Source: Mallotus nudiflorus (lineage: Eukaryota; Streptophyta; Magnoliopsida; Malpighiales; Euphorbiaceae). From it: a DNA stretch of 64,000 nt. Each line of letters starts with the position of its first letter. Positions within the stretch are counted from its first letter, which is position 1. Positions 44,736 to 57,546 of this stretch are shown one piece after another. The stretch is taken from assembly GCA_947683625.1 (NCBI GenBank), contig CANTUR010000630.1:3348001-3412000 (forward strand), read 5' to 3'. Below the pieces are notes generated by a model that made no database searches, was not told where the DNA came from, and saw only the letters and a list, made by a program, of their open reading frames with translations. The translations under genes were made by a program, and so were the position numbers.

Positions 44736-47460
44736 AAGTGGGATAAGAGCTTGGCTAAAAATATACACCATAGCATATCAAATTGAAGATCTTGACAAGA
44801 TGAATCCAACACCACCAGAATCAGCCAAATTAAAGGTTAGACACACCGCTAATTGCCACAGGAAATTTTGCCTGAAAATTGAGTCAACTCAGTCGAGTCA
44901 ACCATTGAGTAAGTCAAGTTGGAGCCATTTGACCAAGCCACTTAGCCATTTGACCGAGCTATCAAGCCTTGACCAAGTCGTTGACTGAGCTATCAATCCT
45001 TGACTAAAAGTTTACTTTTTAACCTGAGTCCTTGTTAACGTTTTCGGTGTTCCAAATTCATTTGTGCTATCGAATTTTTCAAATTCTTTCCAGATTAAGC
45101 AATATGGCAAACAGTGTGACATCCTTCTAAGTTCTAACACTTAACAACAATAATTATGATAATTAGAGTATCAAAATGAAAGCTCTCCTTGGTGCACATG
45201 ATGTTTGGGATATCATAGAGAAAGGCTATAGTAAACCATAAAATGAGGCATCACTATCTTAATATGAAAAGCATAATTTATAAGATTCAAAAAAGAAGGA
45301 CAAGAAGGCTCTCTTTCTAATCTATCAAGCCCTAGATGATGACATTTTTTAGAAAATTTCAAATACAATATATACTAATCAAGCATGGGAAAAGCTCCAA
45401 ACATCATCTAAAGGAGAAGAAAAAGTAAACAAGGTGCCTCTTCAAACCTTAAGACGAGATTTTAGTATGAAGTTGGCTTTCCACATGTATGGTTTAGTAT
45501 GGTGTTAAGAGTAATGTGTGTGGTTTTAAATATTTTAATTATGAGTATATTGAATGGTTTATATTAATTCGGAGTTTGTATAAATACATCCTCTTCCTTA
45601 TATGGCAATCGTCAAGCAAAAACAATTCAAAATAAAAGCTTGACTTATAAGAGTTGCAGAAACATTTTTTAGTTCTTGAGTATTTGAGATTTTTTTTATC
45701 TTGCTTTTTTTTTCAACAAAGTGGGATAAGAGCTTGGCTAAAAATATACACCATAGCATATCAAATTGAAGATCTCGACAAGATGAATCCAATGCCACTA
45801 GAATCAGCCCAATCGGAGGTTAGACGCATCACCAATTGCTGTTGAAAATTTTTGCTAGAAAATTGAGTCAACTTAGTCGAGTCAACCATTGAGTCAGCCA
45901 AGTTGGAGCTGTTTAACCAAGTTACTTAACCATTTGACTGAGTCGCTTAGCCGAGTTGTCAAGCCTTAGCTAAGCTATTGACTAAGTTGTTAATCTATTG
46001 ACTAAAAGTTTACTTTTTGACCGGAGTCCCTTTAAAGTTTTCAGTGTTTAGAATTTATCTGCGCAATCAGATTTTTCAAATTCTTTCTAGATTAAGCAAT
46101 ATAGAAAATAGTGTGGCATCCTTCCAAGTTCTAACACTTAACAACAATAATTACAACAATTAGGGTATCAAAATGAAGACTCTACTTAGTGCACATGATG
46201 TTTGGGCTATGGTAGAGAAAGGCTATAGTGAACCATAAAATGAGGCATCACTATTTTAACATGAAAAGGATAGTTTAAAAGATTCAATAAAGAAGGACAA
46301 GAAGGCTCTCTTTCTAATTTATTAAGCCCTAGATGATGACAGTTTTGAGAAAATTTCAGACACAACCTCTGCTAACAAGCATGTGAGAAGCTCCGAAAAT
46401 CATCTAAAGGAGAAAAAAAGTGAAGAAGGTGTGTCTTCAAACTTTAAGAGGAGAGTTTAGTGTGAAGTTGGCTTTCCACATGTATGGTTTAGTATGGTGT
46501 TAAGTGTAATGTGTGTGGTTTTAAATATTTTAATTATGAGCAAATTGAGTGGTTTATATTAATTTGGAGTTTGTATAAATACCTCCTCTTCCCTGTGTTG
46601 TAATCATCAAGCAAAAATAATTTAAAATAAAAGCTTGACTTATAAGAGTTCTAGAAACATTTTTTAGTTCTTAAGTGTTTGAGATTTTTTTATCTTATTT
46701 TTCTTTTCAATAAAGTGGTATAAGAGCTTGCCTAAAAGTATACACCATAGCATATCAAATTGAAGATCTCGACAAGATGAATCCAACGCCATCGGAATTA
46801 GCCTAATCGGAGGTTATACACACCACTAAGTGCTATTGGTAATTTTTGCCTAAAAATTGAGTCAACTCAACCGAATCAACTATTGAGTCAGCCGAGTTAG
46901 AGTCGTTTGACTGAGTCACTTAGCCATTTGATTGAGCCGCTTAGCCGAGCTGTCAAGCCTTGATTAAGCCGTTGACTAAGCTATTAATCCATTGACTAAA
47001 AATTTACTTTTTGACTAGAGTCCTCTTAAGGTTTTCGGTGTTCTAAATTCATCCATGCAATCATATTTTTTAAATTCTTTCTAAATTAAGTAATATGGTA
47101 AATAGTCTGGCATCCTTCTAAGTTCTAACACTTAACAACAATAATTACGACAATTAGAGTATAAAAAGAAAGGCTCTCTTTGGTGAACATGATGTTTGGG
47201 ATATCAAGATAAATGCTACAGTGAACCACAAAATGACGCATCATTATTTTAATCTGAAAAGGATAGTTTAAAAGAGTTAAGAAAGAATGATAAGAAGGCT
47301 CTCTTTATGATCTATCAAGCTCTAGATGATGACAGTTTTGAGAAAATATTAGATACAACATCTGCTAAACAAGCATGGGAGAAGCTCTAAATATCATCTA
47401 AAGGAGAAGAAAAAGTGAAAAAGGTGCATCTTCAAACTTTAAGAGGAGAGTTTGAATGTC
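44487..47460 (+). repeat. Threefold tandem repeat of LTR 3' part plus gag start, ~990 bp
   Basis: Units start at the LTR word gttggctttccac at 44487, 45472 and 46467 (steps of 985 and 995 bp). Each holds the LTR 3' part, a primer site, the leader (ccatagcatatcaaattga) and the first third of gag. Units 1 and 2 end inside gag ('ttttagtatgaa', 'tttagtgtgaa') and pass directly into the next LTR piece; unit 3 goes on into full gag. Inner LTR pieces are 45472-45718 and 46467-46712 and lack the first ~135 bp of the LTR. Confidence 0.9.
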
Positions 47461-48060
47461 CACACATGAAAGGAGGTGAGACCGTTTTTTATTATTTTTT
47501 CAAAGTTTTGGTTGTTTCTAATTAACTAAAAAGAAATGGTAAAAAGTTAGAAGATGTGAGAACAATGGAAAAGATACTTTGCTCATTAGACTCGAAGTGT
47601 GAGCATATTATATTAACTATAGAAGAGATTAAAGACTTAGAGAAAATAAAGATCGAGCAGCTTCTGCATTCATTACAAATCTATGAAGAGAAGCATAAAA
47701 AGAAGCAAGGAATTTCTGAGCAACTTCTTAAACTACAACTTAAAGATATGCATAAAAGCCAAGGCAATAAAAGAAATTAATATGACCGAGGCAGTGGCAG
47801 AGTTTTGCAGACGAGATGGAAGTCGTGGTTGTGGACGAGGTTGGAGTTCTTACAATAATAACTTCAATAACTATAAGAAAGGTGAAAGTTGTGCAAGAAA
47901 TCATAGGAGAGGCAATCCAAACTCAAGGTGCAATATATCCTAAGTTCAATGATATAATTGTCAAAATTATGGGCATTATGCATTAAAATGCAAAGCTCCC
48001 AACAGTAAGTTTAAAGAAAAAACTAATTATATTAAAGCAAAGATTGAGGAGAAGAAGATA
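47091..48060 (+). pseudogene. Copia element 3 gag
   Basis: The intact order is seen only after the third unit. Readable parts include KKALFMIYQALDDDSFEKI (47295-47351), GEKVKK, LQTLRGEF (47430) and the open frame 47556-47780 with ILCSLDSKCEHI and IEQLLHSLQIYEEKHKKKQG. An Arg/Gly-rich stretch follows (GSRGCGRGWSSYNNNFNNY, about 47818). The zinc knuckle is YNCQNYGHYALKC with its first cysteine codon turned to TGA. These are typical copia Gag features. Confidence 0.85.
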
Positions 48061-49060
48061 GTGCTACTAGCCCGTAGAGAAATATTGGAGATCAAAGAAA
48101 TACTTGGTACCTTGATACTAGTGCAAGTAACTATATGTGTAGAAAAAGAAGTATGTTTGTGGAACTCAACAAATCAGTGGCTGGTAATGTTTCTTTTGGT
48201 GATAATTAAAAAATATCAGTAAAAGGAGAAGGTAATATCATTATTCGTACTAAAGATGGCAGTCATCAATTGATTTTCAATGTCTATTATGTGCCCAATA
48301 TGACATGTAACATTTTGAGTTTAGGTTAGCTCTTAAAAAAAGACTATAATATTTATATAAAAGATTGTAGTCTTTTTATAAGAGATGGCAAAGAAAATTT
48401 AATAGCCAAAGTAAAAATGTCAAAGAATAGAATGTTTTGTTTAAATATTCAAAATTATGTTGCAAAGTGTTTGAAAACTTATTACAAAAATGCATCTTGG
48501 TTATGGCATCATTGAGTTGGGCACCTCAACTTTGGAAGCTTAGAACTATTATAAAAAAAAAAAAAGAATGGTAAGAGGACTACCTTACATCGTCCATCCA
48601 GATTAGTTTTGTGAAGGGTGTTTACTTAGAAAGTAGTTTAGAAATAGCTTTTCTAAAGAGCCATTAAAGCTCATTCATACCAATATGTGTGGGCTAATTA
48701 CTCCAAGTTCTCTAAATAAAAATAACTATTTCCTTCTTTTTATTGATAATTTTTTAGGAAAAACTTAAGTATATTTCTTGAAGTAGAAATAAGAGGTCTT
48801 TGAAATATTTTAGACATTTAAAGCTGATGTGGAAAATAAGAGTGGTTGGAGATCATATCAAAGAGGAGAATTCATTTCAAAGGATTCTAAGAAGTTATGT
48901 GAAGCCAATGGAATTTAACATTTTCTCATTGTTATGAGCTCTCTACAACAAAATGGCATTACAGAAAGAAAAAATAGAACCACCTTTGACATAGCATGAA
49001 GCATGCTCAAAAGCAAACATTTGCTAGGTTGAAGAAGTGGTTATAATATTCTACCTATCC
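48061..49060 (+). pseudogene. Copia element 3 protease and integrase
   Basis: A protease-like segment reads YLDTSASNYMC (near 48110; usual D-T/S-G-A). The GAG-pre-integrase part follows (NVYYVPNMTCNILSLG, about 48280, then WLWHH and GHLNFGSL near 48500-48535). The integrase core is marked by the late SLQQNGITERKNRT stretch (about 48939-48984), holding the catalytic glutamate. Many stops and frameshifts are present. Confidence 0.8.
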
Positions 49061-49659
49061 AACCAATCTCTAATAAGAAGTGTTTAGGGAAGGATACCAC
49101 AAGAAGCCTAGAATGGAAGAAAGCTCAAAATTTCTCACTTTAGAGTATTTGGAAATGTAGCCCTTATTCATATACCAGATGAAAAAATAACCAAACTTGA
49201 TGATAAAAATGAAAGATACATCTTCATCGGCTATTTTACTCCTTTTAAAGGGTATAAACAATAAAATCCAAAAAACAAGAAGTTTATGAAAAGTCAAAAT
49301 GTGATGTTTGACAAAGAACGTGAATAGGAGTTTAACTATTCCATAGATGAATTCAATTTCTTTCCTTAGCTTGATGAAAGAGAGCAAACACCAATCGAGC
49401 AACTAGGTGAATCTCAAAAAAAACCTACTATACCACCTGTTTCACTAATGTGAAGTGATAAAGGAAATTCATCGCCATCTTTCCTGGCTAAAAGAAATGA
49501 AGAATGCATAAGAAGTATTCAAGATCTCTATGAGGTGACTGATAAACTCGAGAATCTTACTCTTTTTTGCCTTTTTGCTAATTGTGAACTAGTGAACTTC
49601 CAAGAAGTTGTGTTAAATCAAAAAATGGAGAAATGCAATAGATGATGAAATCAAAGACA

Positions 49660-50445
49660 TTAAAAAGAATGACACATAAGAACTCACTGTTCTTCCAAAA
49701 ATACATAAACAAATTGGTGTCAAATGGGTCTATAAAACAAAGAAGAATGCCAAAGGGGAGGTTAAAAAACATAAAGCAAAGCTAGTTGCCAAAGTTTATA
49801 GTCAAAAAGTTAAAATTGACTATGATGAGGTATTTGCTCCTATTGCACGCTTAGAGACTATTAGATTAATTATTTCTTTAACATCTCAAAATAGGTGAAA
49901 GATTCACCAGAAGGATGTAAAGTCTGCCTTTTTTATTAGAGTCCTTAAAGAAGAATTCTAATTCGAATAACCAAAGGATTATATTATGAAGGACATGAAA
50001 ATAAAATCCTAAAATTGAAGAAGGCACTTTATGGATTGAAGCAAGCTCTCAGAGCATGGAATAGTAGAATCAACAAGTATTTTCAATATAGTGGCTTCAT
50101 TAAATGTCCATATAAACATGCCCTCTATTTCAAAATCAAAGACGGAGATGTCTTGATCATATGCATGTATATGGATGATTTGATTGTCATCAGAAGCAAA
50201 CCCAACAGGTTCAAAGATTTCAAAAAAGAAAAGGCAATGGAGTTAAAGATGACAGACATTAGGCTTATGACATATTATCTTGGCATTGAAGTTAAACAAT
50301 AAGAGGATGGAATTTTCATCTTATAAAAAGGCTATACAAAGGAAATTTTTAAGAAGTTTAATTTGGAGAACTGTAAACTAATATCCATGCTAGTGGAAAG
50401 TGGAGTTAAACTATCTAAACATGAAGAAGGAGAAAGTGTAGATCT
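49660..50445 (+). pseudogene. Copia element 3 reverse transcriptase, 5' of Athila insertion
   Basis: Begins with IGVKWVYKTKKNAKGEV (near 49713) and AKLVAKVYSQKVKIDYDEVF, then the frame 50015-50302 with KKALYGLKQALRAW and the active site CMYMDDLIV (about 50165). It runs to ...KHEEGESVD (50440), where Athila element 2 begins. The RNase H part resumes at 59974. Confidence 0.9.
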
Positions 50446-51622
50446 TATTAGTGTCAATTATTGCATAGTTTTGTATTTAATTTTCATAGATTTATTGGAA
50501 TTTTTTCATATTTTATTAATAATTAGTGTTATATTAGGATTTTAATTTATTAGGTTAGTTCTATTTCCTTTTTAGTTTTTTAGTTAATTTATGCTTCTTT
50601 TGGTATGTTTTTGTAGGAATTTTTCTTTTTAAAAGAGTTTTTAATTCAAGGCAATAATTAAAAAGATGTTTTGTGAAGTTATTTTTCTAATTGGAGGAGG
50701 TTTTGAAGGTGAAAAATTACTATTTTGGTCCTTGGATGAATTTAAGGTATTTTTCTCTATAAAGAGAGAATTTTAGCTTTAGGTTAAAAGAGCCATTTTT
50801 TGAGGATTAGAGACTAAAGTTTCAAATAAAAACCCTAAAAGATTGAAGGAGAAAGAAATTAAAGAATTAAAGATTGTAGATTGAAGAGTAGTTATAATTA
50901 TTCCATTCTTCTTCTCTTTCTTATATTATTATTATGGGTTTTTCTTGTAATTTATTGGAGATTATTAATAATATGTTAGGCTAAATATTTCTTTGTTAGG
51001 GATTGATGATCCAAACATGATATAAGCTTTCAATTTAATAAACTCATTAGTTGTTGCATATTGTGTTAATTGATTTTAATGCTTGTTGTTTGGCCACCAA
51101 TAACATGACTTTAATTGGAGTTATGCATTGAGAGATGGTAATTCTAATAAACATATAAACACAAGTTTAACTTAACTTAAAATTAGAGATAAATTGAGTT
51201 TATTAAATTCCCATTGGATTGTGCTTAATAATTCATGATTTTGATATGAGAATTGGTCTTTATTGCCTTGATTGATAGTTGTAAATTTAAATTAATTGAT
51301 ACTTAAGAGAGATTGATCGATGCTTTAGAAAGTCTCTATATATGTATATCTAATTGAGTAGTAAATTTGGGTAGTTTAGTGATTGTGAGGTCATTTAATT
51401 CCTAGCAAGTGTTGATTATTAATTGTTTAATCTTTTTATTTGAAAATTGTTTTTACTTTATAGGTTTATTTATTTTTTATGTAAATTTCATTAAAAAAAT
51501 TCCTTATTCGAAAGCTTTAGATAATAAGGAATTAGGTTAATAGGTGATTAGAATGAGTCCTTGTGGGATCGATATTTTCATACTACTTGGTGATATTGTG
51601 CGCTTGCGGTTTTGCATCAATA
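50446..51622 (+). repeat. 5' LTR of Athila element 2
   Basis: About 1.18 kb with a TATA-like word (ctctataaagagag, about 50755). It pairs with 58780-59973, where the same site reads ctctataaatagag. Confidence 0.85.
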
Positions 51623-51744
51623 AGTTTTTGGTACCATTGCCAGATACTTAGTTCTAGCATCTTAATTGATTTAATTTTTATTGGATTAAGGCACCAAATT
51701 TTTTTAATTCTCTTATTTTTTTTATTTTATAGAATTTTTCAGTG

Positions 51745-52740
51745 TATGAACAATACCCGAAAGTCAAGAAAAAAGCCACTCACATACATATCAGAGCTCA
51801 CTAGGTTTGAGAAGAAAAATCATAGGCATTTTTTAAAGGAGTTAGGTACAATGGAAAATGAGGAGAATCAAGCTAATATAATAGTGTTGTTAAACACATT
51901 TATGCTCGGTTTATGAGGCATAAAGTAAAGCATTACAAGGCCGAACATTGAAGCTAAACATTTTAAGATCAAGCCAGCTTTGATGCAGATACTCTAATCA
52001 ACCATTCAATTTTATAGGATATTGAATGAAGATCCAAATGACCATATTACAAATTTTCTAGAGATTTATGACACACTTAAGTACAATAGTGTGTCTAATA
52101 ATGCACTAAGGCTGAGATTATTCTTATTCACTCTAAAGGATAAGGCTAAAGTATGGTTAAAATCTCAATCACCTGGTTCTTTCACTAATTGGGATGATTT
52201 GGCAAAGGCATTCCTAGCTAAATATTTTCCACCATTTAAGACAGAAAATATGGTGAAAGAGCTCACTTCATTTTAACAATTTGGGCATGAATCCTTGAGT
52301 GAAGCATGTGAGTGGTTTAAGAGTTGCAAAGGAGCTACCCACATCATGGACTAGCAAAAGATGTGCTTCTAAGGGCATTCTACAATGGAGTCATGAGTTC
52401 CATATAAGATTTAATTGATGCTAAGGTTGATGGGTTCCTTAAGAGAAAGATAGTATATGAGGCTGCACAATTATTGGAAACCATAACACATGATAATTGC
52501 TTATGGTCCTTTGAGAGAGCTAATCCACTAAAGTAGATAGGGAGATTAGAAGTAAACACTATGACAATCCTCCAAGCTCAACTAGCTGCATTTACAAATC
52601 AAGTTGGCAACCTCACCCATAATAAAAATAATCCAGCCCCTTCATATGAAAATTGTAATTTTTTAGGTTACTATAGTAATGAATTTGGGATTTTTGACAT
52701 AGGTATAGTGGGAGATGGATGCTAAGAGCAAGTTAATTTT
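51745..52740 (+). pseudogene. Athila element 2 gag
   Basis: ATG at 51745 opens an Asn/Lys-rich leader (MNNTRKSRKKPLTYI). The Retrotrans_gag core is at 52022-52276: NEDPNDHITNFLEIYDTLKY, LRLRLFLFTLKDKAKVWLKS and LAKAFLAKYFPP. A TAA at 52274 and later stops break it. It has the same domain order as Athila element 1 gag but belongs to another subfamily. Confidence 0.85.
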
Positions 52741-53040
52741 TTTGGGAATCAATTTCAAGAAAGGTAAGCTAATAACCCTTACTCCAACATGTACAATCTA
52801 GGGTGGCGAAATCACCCAAATTTTTTATGGAGTAACACCAATAACATGGTTGCACCTAGCTTCCCTAACAATAATAACTTGCAAAGACAATAAGCACTGC
52901 TAAGATTTTAGTATTCATAGTAAAAAAGAATGGCATCTTTGAAGAATAAGTTATATAGATAAATTTTTGGATGCCATTACTAGTAAGCTATCAAGTTATG
53001 AGGAGAATCAAAAGAGAATGGAGTCTAAATTTGATCAAAT

Positions 53041-54485
53041 TGCAATGAATCACTCCTTTTTGATTCATAATAGTGAGGTACAACTTAGACAGTTTAACAA
53101 TGCTATAGGAACAAGAGCATAAAGAAATCTTTCAAGTACTACAGAGTTAAATCCTAAAGAATTGAAGGCTATAACTTTAAGGAGTGGTAAGGAAGTGAAG
53201 ACACAAGCTGGAATTTTCAAGGAGAATGAGAATAAGGATAAGGCGCAATATATCATGGTGGAGGATGAGACAAAAGAGGAGAGAAAAATAAAGGTAAAAG
53301 AAGTTCCTAAGTCTACACCTTCCTTTTTTGTGCCAAAGCTACCATTGCCTTAAAGATTAAAGACGCAACAAAATGGAGAGCAATTCTTAAAATTTTAGAA
53401 ATTTTCAAGAAGTTGCAAATTAATGTTCCTTTTTTTGAAGCGATAATGAAAATGCCCAAACAAGCGTTGATGGGATGCTCATGAAATAGTACCTTTAACA
53501 AAGACTTATAGTTCAATTATTTCTCAAAAGATCCCAACCAAATTAAAAGATCTAAGAAGTTTTACAATTACTTGTATTTATGGTACTAGTGAATTTCCTA
53601 GATGTTTATGTGATTTAGGTGTAAGTATTAACTTGATGCTTCTTTTTGTTTTTACGAAATTGGGATTAGGAGACATGATGGCCACCAACATGTCATTGCA
53701 ACTAGCAAATCATTCCATCAAGAAACTTTATGGAGTAACAGAAGATGTCTTGGTAAAAGTAGACAAGTTTATTTCTCTATTGATTTTGTTGTTTTAGATT
53801 TTAACGAAAATAGAATTTGTCCATTGATGTTAGGTAGGCCGTTCTTGAACACTAGTAAAGCCTTGATTGATGTGCATGAAAGGAAATTAACATTAAGGTT
53901 AGGGGATGAAAAGGTTGATTTTATAATGCCAAAATTAATGAATTATGCTTTAGATGATTAATCATGCATGAAAATTATTATCAACAATGAATGTATACAA
54001 AAAGTTAATTTTGCTTTAGATGTGAGTAAGGGAGTTAGACTACCAAGTGAGGAATTACAAAGTGTGGGGAAGCATGAGCACATATTCAATAAACCTAAAT
54101 TTTTATTTGGAAGTGAAAACCCCACACCTCCTTCCATTAAAAAACCTTTAAACTTAAAGTTTAAGCCACTGCCTAACCATTTGAGATATGCATTTGTGGA
54201 AGAAGCTAATACACTACTTATTATTACCTTTAATGAATTGATCATTGAGTAATAAAAGAGAGTTTGTGAGGTAGTAAAGGGTAGAGTTCGAGCCTTAAGT
54301 TGGCACAATTTTGACATAAAAGGAATTAGTCCCTCTATTTTCATGCATAAAAGATGTATGGAAAAGGGGAATAGGCCTACAATTGAGAGACAAAGGTGAC
54401 TTAACCCAAACATGAAGAAGGTATTAAACAAAGAAATTATGAAACTTTTTTATACATGCATTATATATCCTATTCTTGATAATGA
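53041..54485 (+). pseudogene. Athila element 2 protease and 5' part of reverse transcriptase
   Basis: The linker reads LNPKELKAITLRSGKEV (near 53147), conserved in Athila. The protease core is CLCDLGVSINLM (near 53606). From 53968 a 94-codon frame leads to LKFKPLPNHLRYAF, then DIKGISPSIFMHK (about 54315) and LNPNMKKVLNKEIMKL (about 54400), the start of reverse transcriptase. Homology stops at ISDSE-like 'ILDNE' near 54485; the catalytic polymerase box, RNase H and integrase are absent, so a large deletion has occurred. Confidence 0.85.
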
Positions 54486-54849
54486 GTAGGCAAGTCTAAT
54501 TTAATGTGTGCCCAAAGAGCAGGAGTCTCTCGAGTTCCTACCACCACAGTGAAATGCACAAGGTCGGATCAAGCTAACAACCTTAATTTATAACTATAAT
54601 TTTTTTTAATTATGTGATTTTTAATTTTTCCGTCCGTTCTTTCATGCTTTGATTTTTATTTTGTGTGTTTTCTTTTCTTTATATTTTAGTTGGTTTAGTA
54701 GAAATATGTGCTTTTAATTACTTGTGAGTGTGTTCTTAATTTATTTGTTCATCATTTTTAGCATATTCAAATTATTATTTTTTGAAATTACTTCCATTTT
54801 CCATTGTTGTTAAATTAATAAGAATAAAAAAATCTTATGTTCCTTTACT
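54486..54849. other. Athila 2 internal remnant, nothing recognised
   Basis: Starts with a short stretch still resembling Athila pol (gtgcccaaagagcaggagt), then AT-rich sequence without a gene. Confidence 0.45.
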
Positions 54850-55350
54850 GATGTAGCGGAAGCCTATAATAAAAGAGATAAATGTTGCACGATCGACCGT
54901 CTAGCAATCTTCTAGAACCTGTTGATTTACGCACAAATGATAGAAAATAGGCATCCAATAATTAATTGATTCACAACGAATACTAAATTTGGGAAAATAA
55001 TAATTTTGATTAATCAATTCAACAAAACTGTCTCTAAACAACTCAAAGAGATGAATAAATAGTGTTTAAGGGAAAACCCTAGCTGAAATAATGCAAAAGA
55101 CAAAAAACCCCAAAAAAATAATATAAAAGTTCAAACTAAAATATGAAGCCCTAAATAATAAAATTTAGGCCTGAAGCCAGGATGTTACAAGCATAGCGTG
55201 TAATATTTATTATAGAGCTCTGAACCAACTTTGTTTTGATATATTATGGGCCTTGTAGATCCTCCAAACCCAAAAGTTAGAGTCATTAGAAGCTCAAGTA
55301 CAAACTCTCCTTTTGTCAAACCCATCCATAAATGCCAATGCAATCTAGTC
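54850..55350 (+). repeat. Second locus of the dispersed repeat at 1428-2700
   Basis: Begins gatgtagcggaagcct and shares blocks such as 'aataggcatc', 'aaactgtctc..aacaac' and 'atatattatgggc' in the same order as 1428-1900. It is present once here, without the 513-bp duplication. Confidence 0.7.
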
Positions 55351-56125
55351 CATTTTATTTACTTATTTTTTCTTTTTAATTTTCAATTTTTAGTTGAGAA
55401 TTTTATTTTATTTGCTTATTCATCTATGTTTCCTCATGTGTTTGTGTGTTTATTTTTTATTTTTTTAATTGCTAATTATCCCCTTTACATTTAAAAAAAT
55501 TGTAGGTGCCATCGCTGCGACAATAGTTGAGGCACTCTGCAAATCCTGTTTGAGCACACTGTGATAGTAGCCCTATCAGCTGCCACAACAGCTAAACCTT
55601 TTTAACTAGCAGCAAGGCACGCTGCGACAACAACATTTTAACCCTACACTTTGGTCTTTCTTTTACCGCTGTAAAATTGATAGTTATTAAAAAAAAAACC
55701 ATAAGTGTGGTCTTTAAAATCTTGGATGTGCAATCCCTATTGCATATGGAATTGACCAACTTGTTTTTTCTTCTTTATTTGATTTCTTTTTTTTAAAAAA
55801 AAAATTGCTTTTGGCCATTTTTTTAGCTGAAAGGCTACCCATTTGATTTTTTTATTTCTTTTATTTAAATAAAGAAAATTCAATTTAAGTCCTTTTTTTC
55901 CTTTTTCTTCTTTAATTCTTATTCTATAATTTTTTTCTTGGTCTTTATTTTAATTCCTTTTCTATAATTTTTTTTTGTCTTTTCTTGGTCTTTTAATTAT
56001 TTTTGTTTTTCTTTTCTTTTCTTTCTTTTATTTCCCCCTCTCTGTTCTTACTTAAAAATCCCTAACTTCTTCTTCTTCCCCCTTTTAACCACACTCATAA
56101 TTCCTCCTTTTAATTTTTATATTTC
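55351..56125. other. Pyrimidine-rich Athila 2 spacer
   Basis: No gene. 55500-55640 has 'gctgcgacaa' and 'cactgtgatag' type words repeated loosely; 55870-56090 is a long pyrimidine-rich run on the plus strand. Confidence 0.45.
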
Positions 56126-57541
56126 TGATGTGTGTAATATTTACATATTTCTGAGTTGAATTTTAATGACTTTTGAATTAATAAATAATGTTAAATGGGT
56201 AGATTTTAGGTTAATTAGGAAATATTTTTATTGTAGAGTCTTATTTAGGATTTTAGTATTTTTTGTTTAATTCTAGTCTAATTAGGAGTTTATATTTAAT
56301 TACTAATTAGTGTTTCCCTTTTTTGTAAGAAATATTAAAAAGGAATTCCAAAAAATTCAAGGATTTGCATAAGAAGATCATGTTAAGGGTAACACATTTG
56401 GCACACACATGTGTTGTTGCAATCTACTAGAATGTAGGCTTTATGTCACATAGGTGCAACACGAGTGTGTTGCTACTGGTGCATCTTTCTATTCGAATTG
56501 AAGAAGTTTTGAAAGTATGGCATGATTTTAGGCACGACCATGTTTGAAAGTGTGTAACCTTCTAGAATTTGAATTCGAGCTCATGCATGGTTGTGCTAAA
56601 AATTGTGTCAAAAAGTTTAACATTACACCAGCTCAACACGGTTGTACGATGGGTAAAAAAAAAGAGATTTTTCCTAAGTGGAAAAGGAAGAAAAATTCAA
56701 GGGTTAAAAGGTCTTCTATCAAGTTTTCCTATAAAAGGAATGTTAAGAAGTGTTTGGGGAATGGATTCTACATTAGGAGGAAATATCAAAAGCCATAAAC
56801 AAGAGCTTAAGAAGTAAAACAAGGGTTTTAAGATTGAAGCGGTACTTAAATGAGTTTTATCTATTATTCTTCTTCACTCTCTTGTTATTTATTTTTTTGT
56901 TTGTAAAACTATGTTTGGCTAAACTCTTTTTAGGTTTTAGGCTAGGAGTAGCTATTCCATTATGTGATTGAACAAAGTTTTATTAATTTGATTTTCAATT
57001 AATTTTATGAGTTGTTCTTCATGTATTGTATTCAATTAAGGGCCCAATTGATTGCATGTTTATAAGTAGATTCACCAACAAGAGTTAGGAAAATTTATTA
57101 GCTTTAGACTCACAAGACTTAAACCACTCGACCATGAGAGTAGGTGAGCTTTGGGGGGATAAAATATTAATTAAGAAGCCTAATGAGTTAGGATTAATTT
57201 CTTAATAATGAGAGTAGGTTAAATCTTAATCTTGACATGCTTAATTGAACTCAAGAGAGTCATTAGGTATTTTAGAACAATTACTCTTAGCTAAAATCAA
57301 AGTGTTTAATAATTAAGTGTTCATGATCTAATTGGAATACTGAAACTAACTCTAAGTTCTATGTTTTTTATCATATGATTTTCTCTTAGTTTTAATTATT
57401 TAGATTTTTTAAATTACTTTATTGATTTGCTAGCTAAAATAATATGTAGAAATATTAGTACTCAACATACAATCCTTGTAGGAACAATATCTTTTGTATT
57501 ATACTTCACAATCTGTGCACTTGTGGGTTTTGAACACAACA
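56126..57541 (+). mobile_element. Solo LTR of the Athila 1 family
   Basis: 1416 bp flanked by atttc on both sides (56121-56125 and 57542-57546). Its start (tgatgtgtgtaatatttac) and end (cttgtgggttttgaacacaaca) match, in reverse complement, the ends of the LTR at 33912-35304. Internal blocks such as 'gagagtaggtta' keep the same order. Two overlapping frames at 56544-56817 lie in its middle and are not conserved in the other LTRs. Confidence 0.9.
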
Positions 57542-57546
57542 ATTTC

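Noticed and set aside
56544..56817. Two overlapping Lys-rich ORFs
   Set aside because: They lie in the middle of a solo LTR and are not kept in the related LTRs at 24 and 34 kb.
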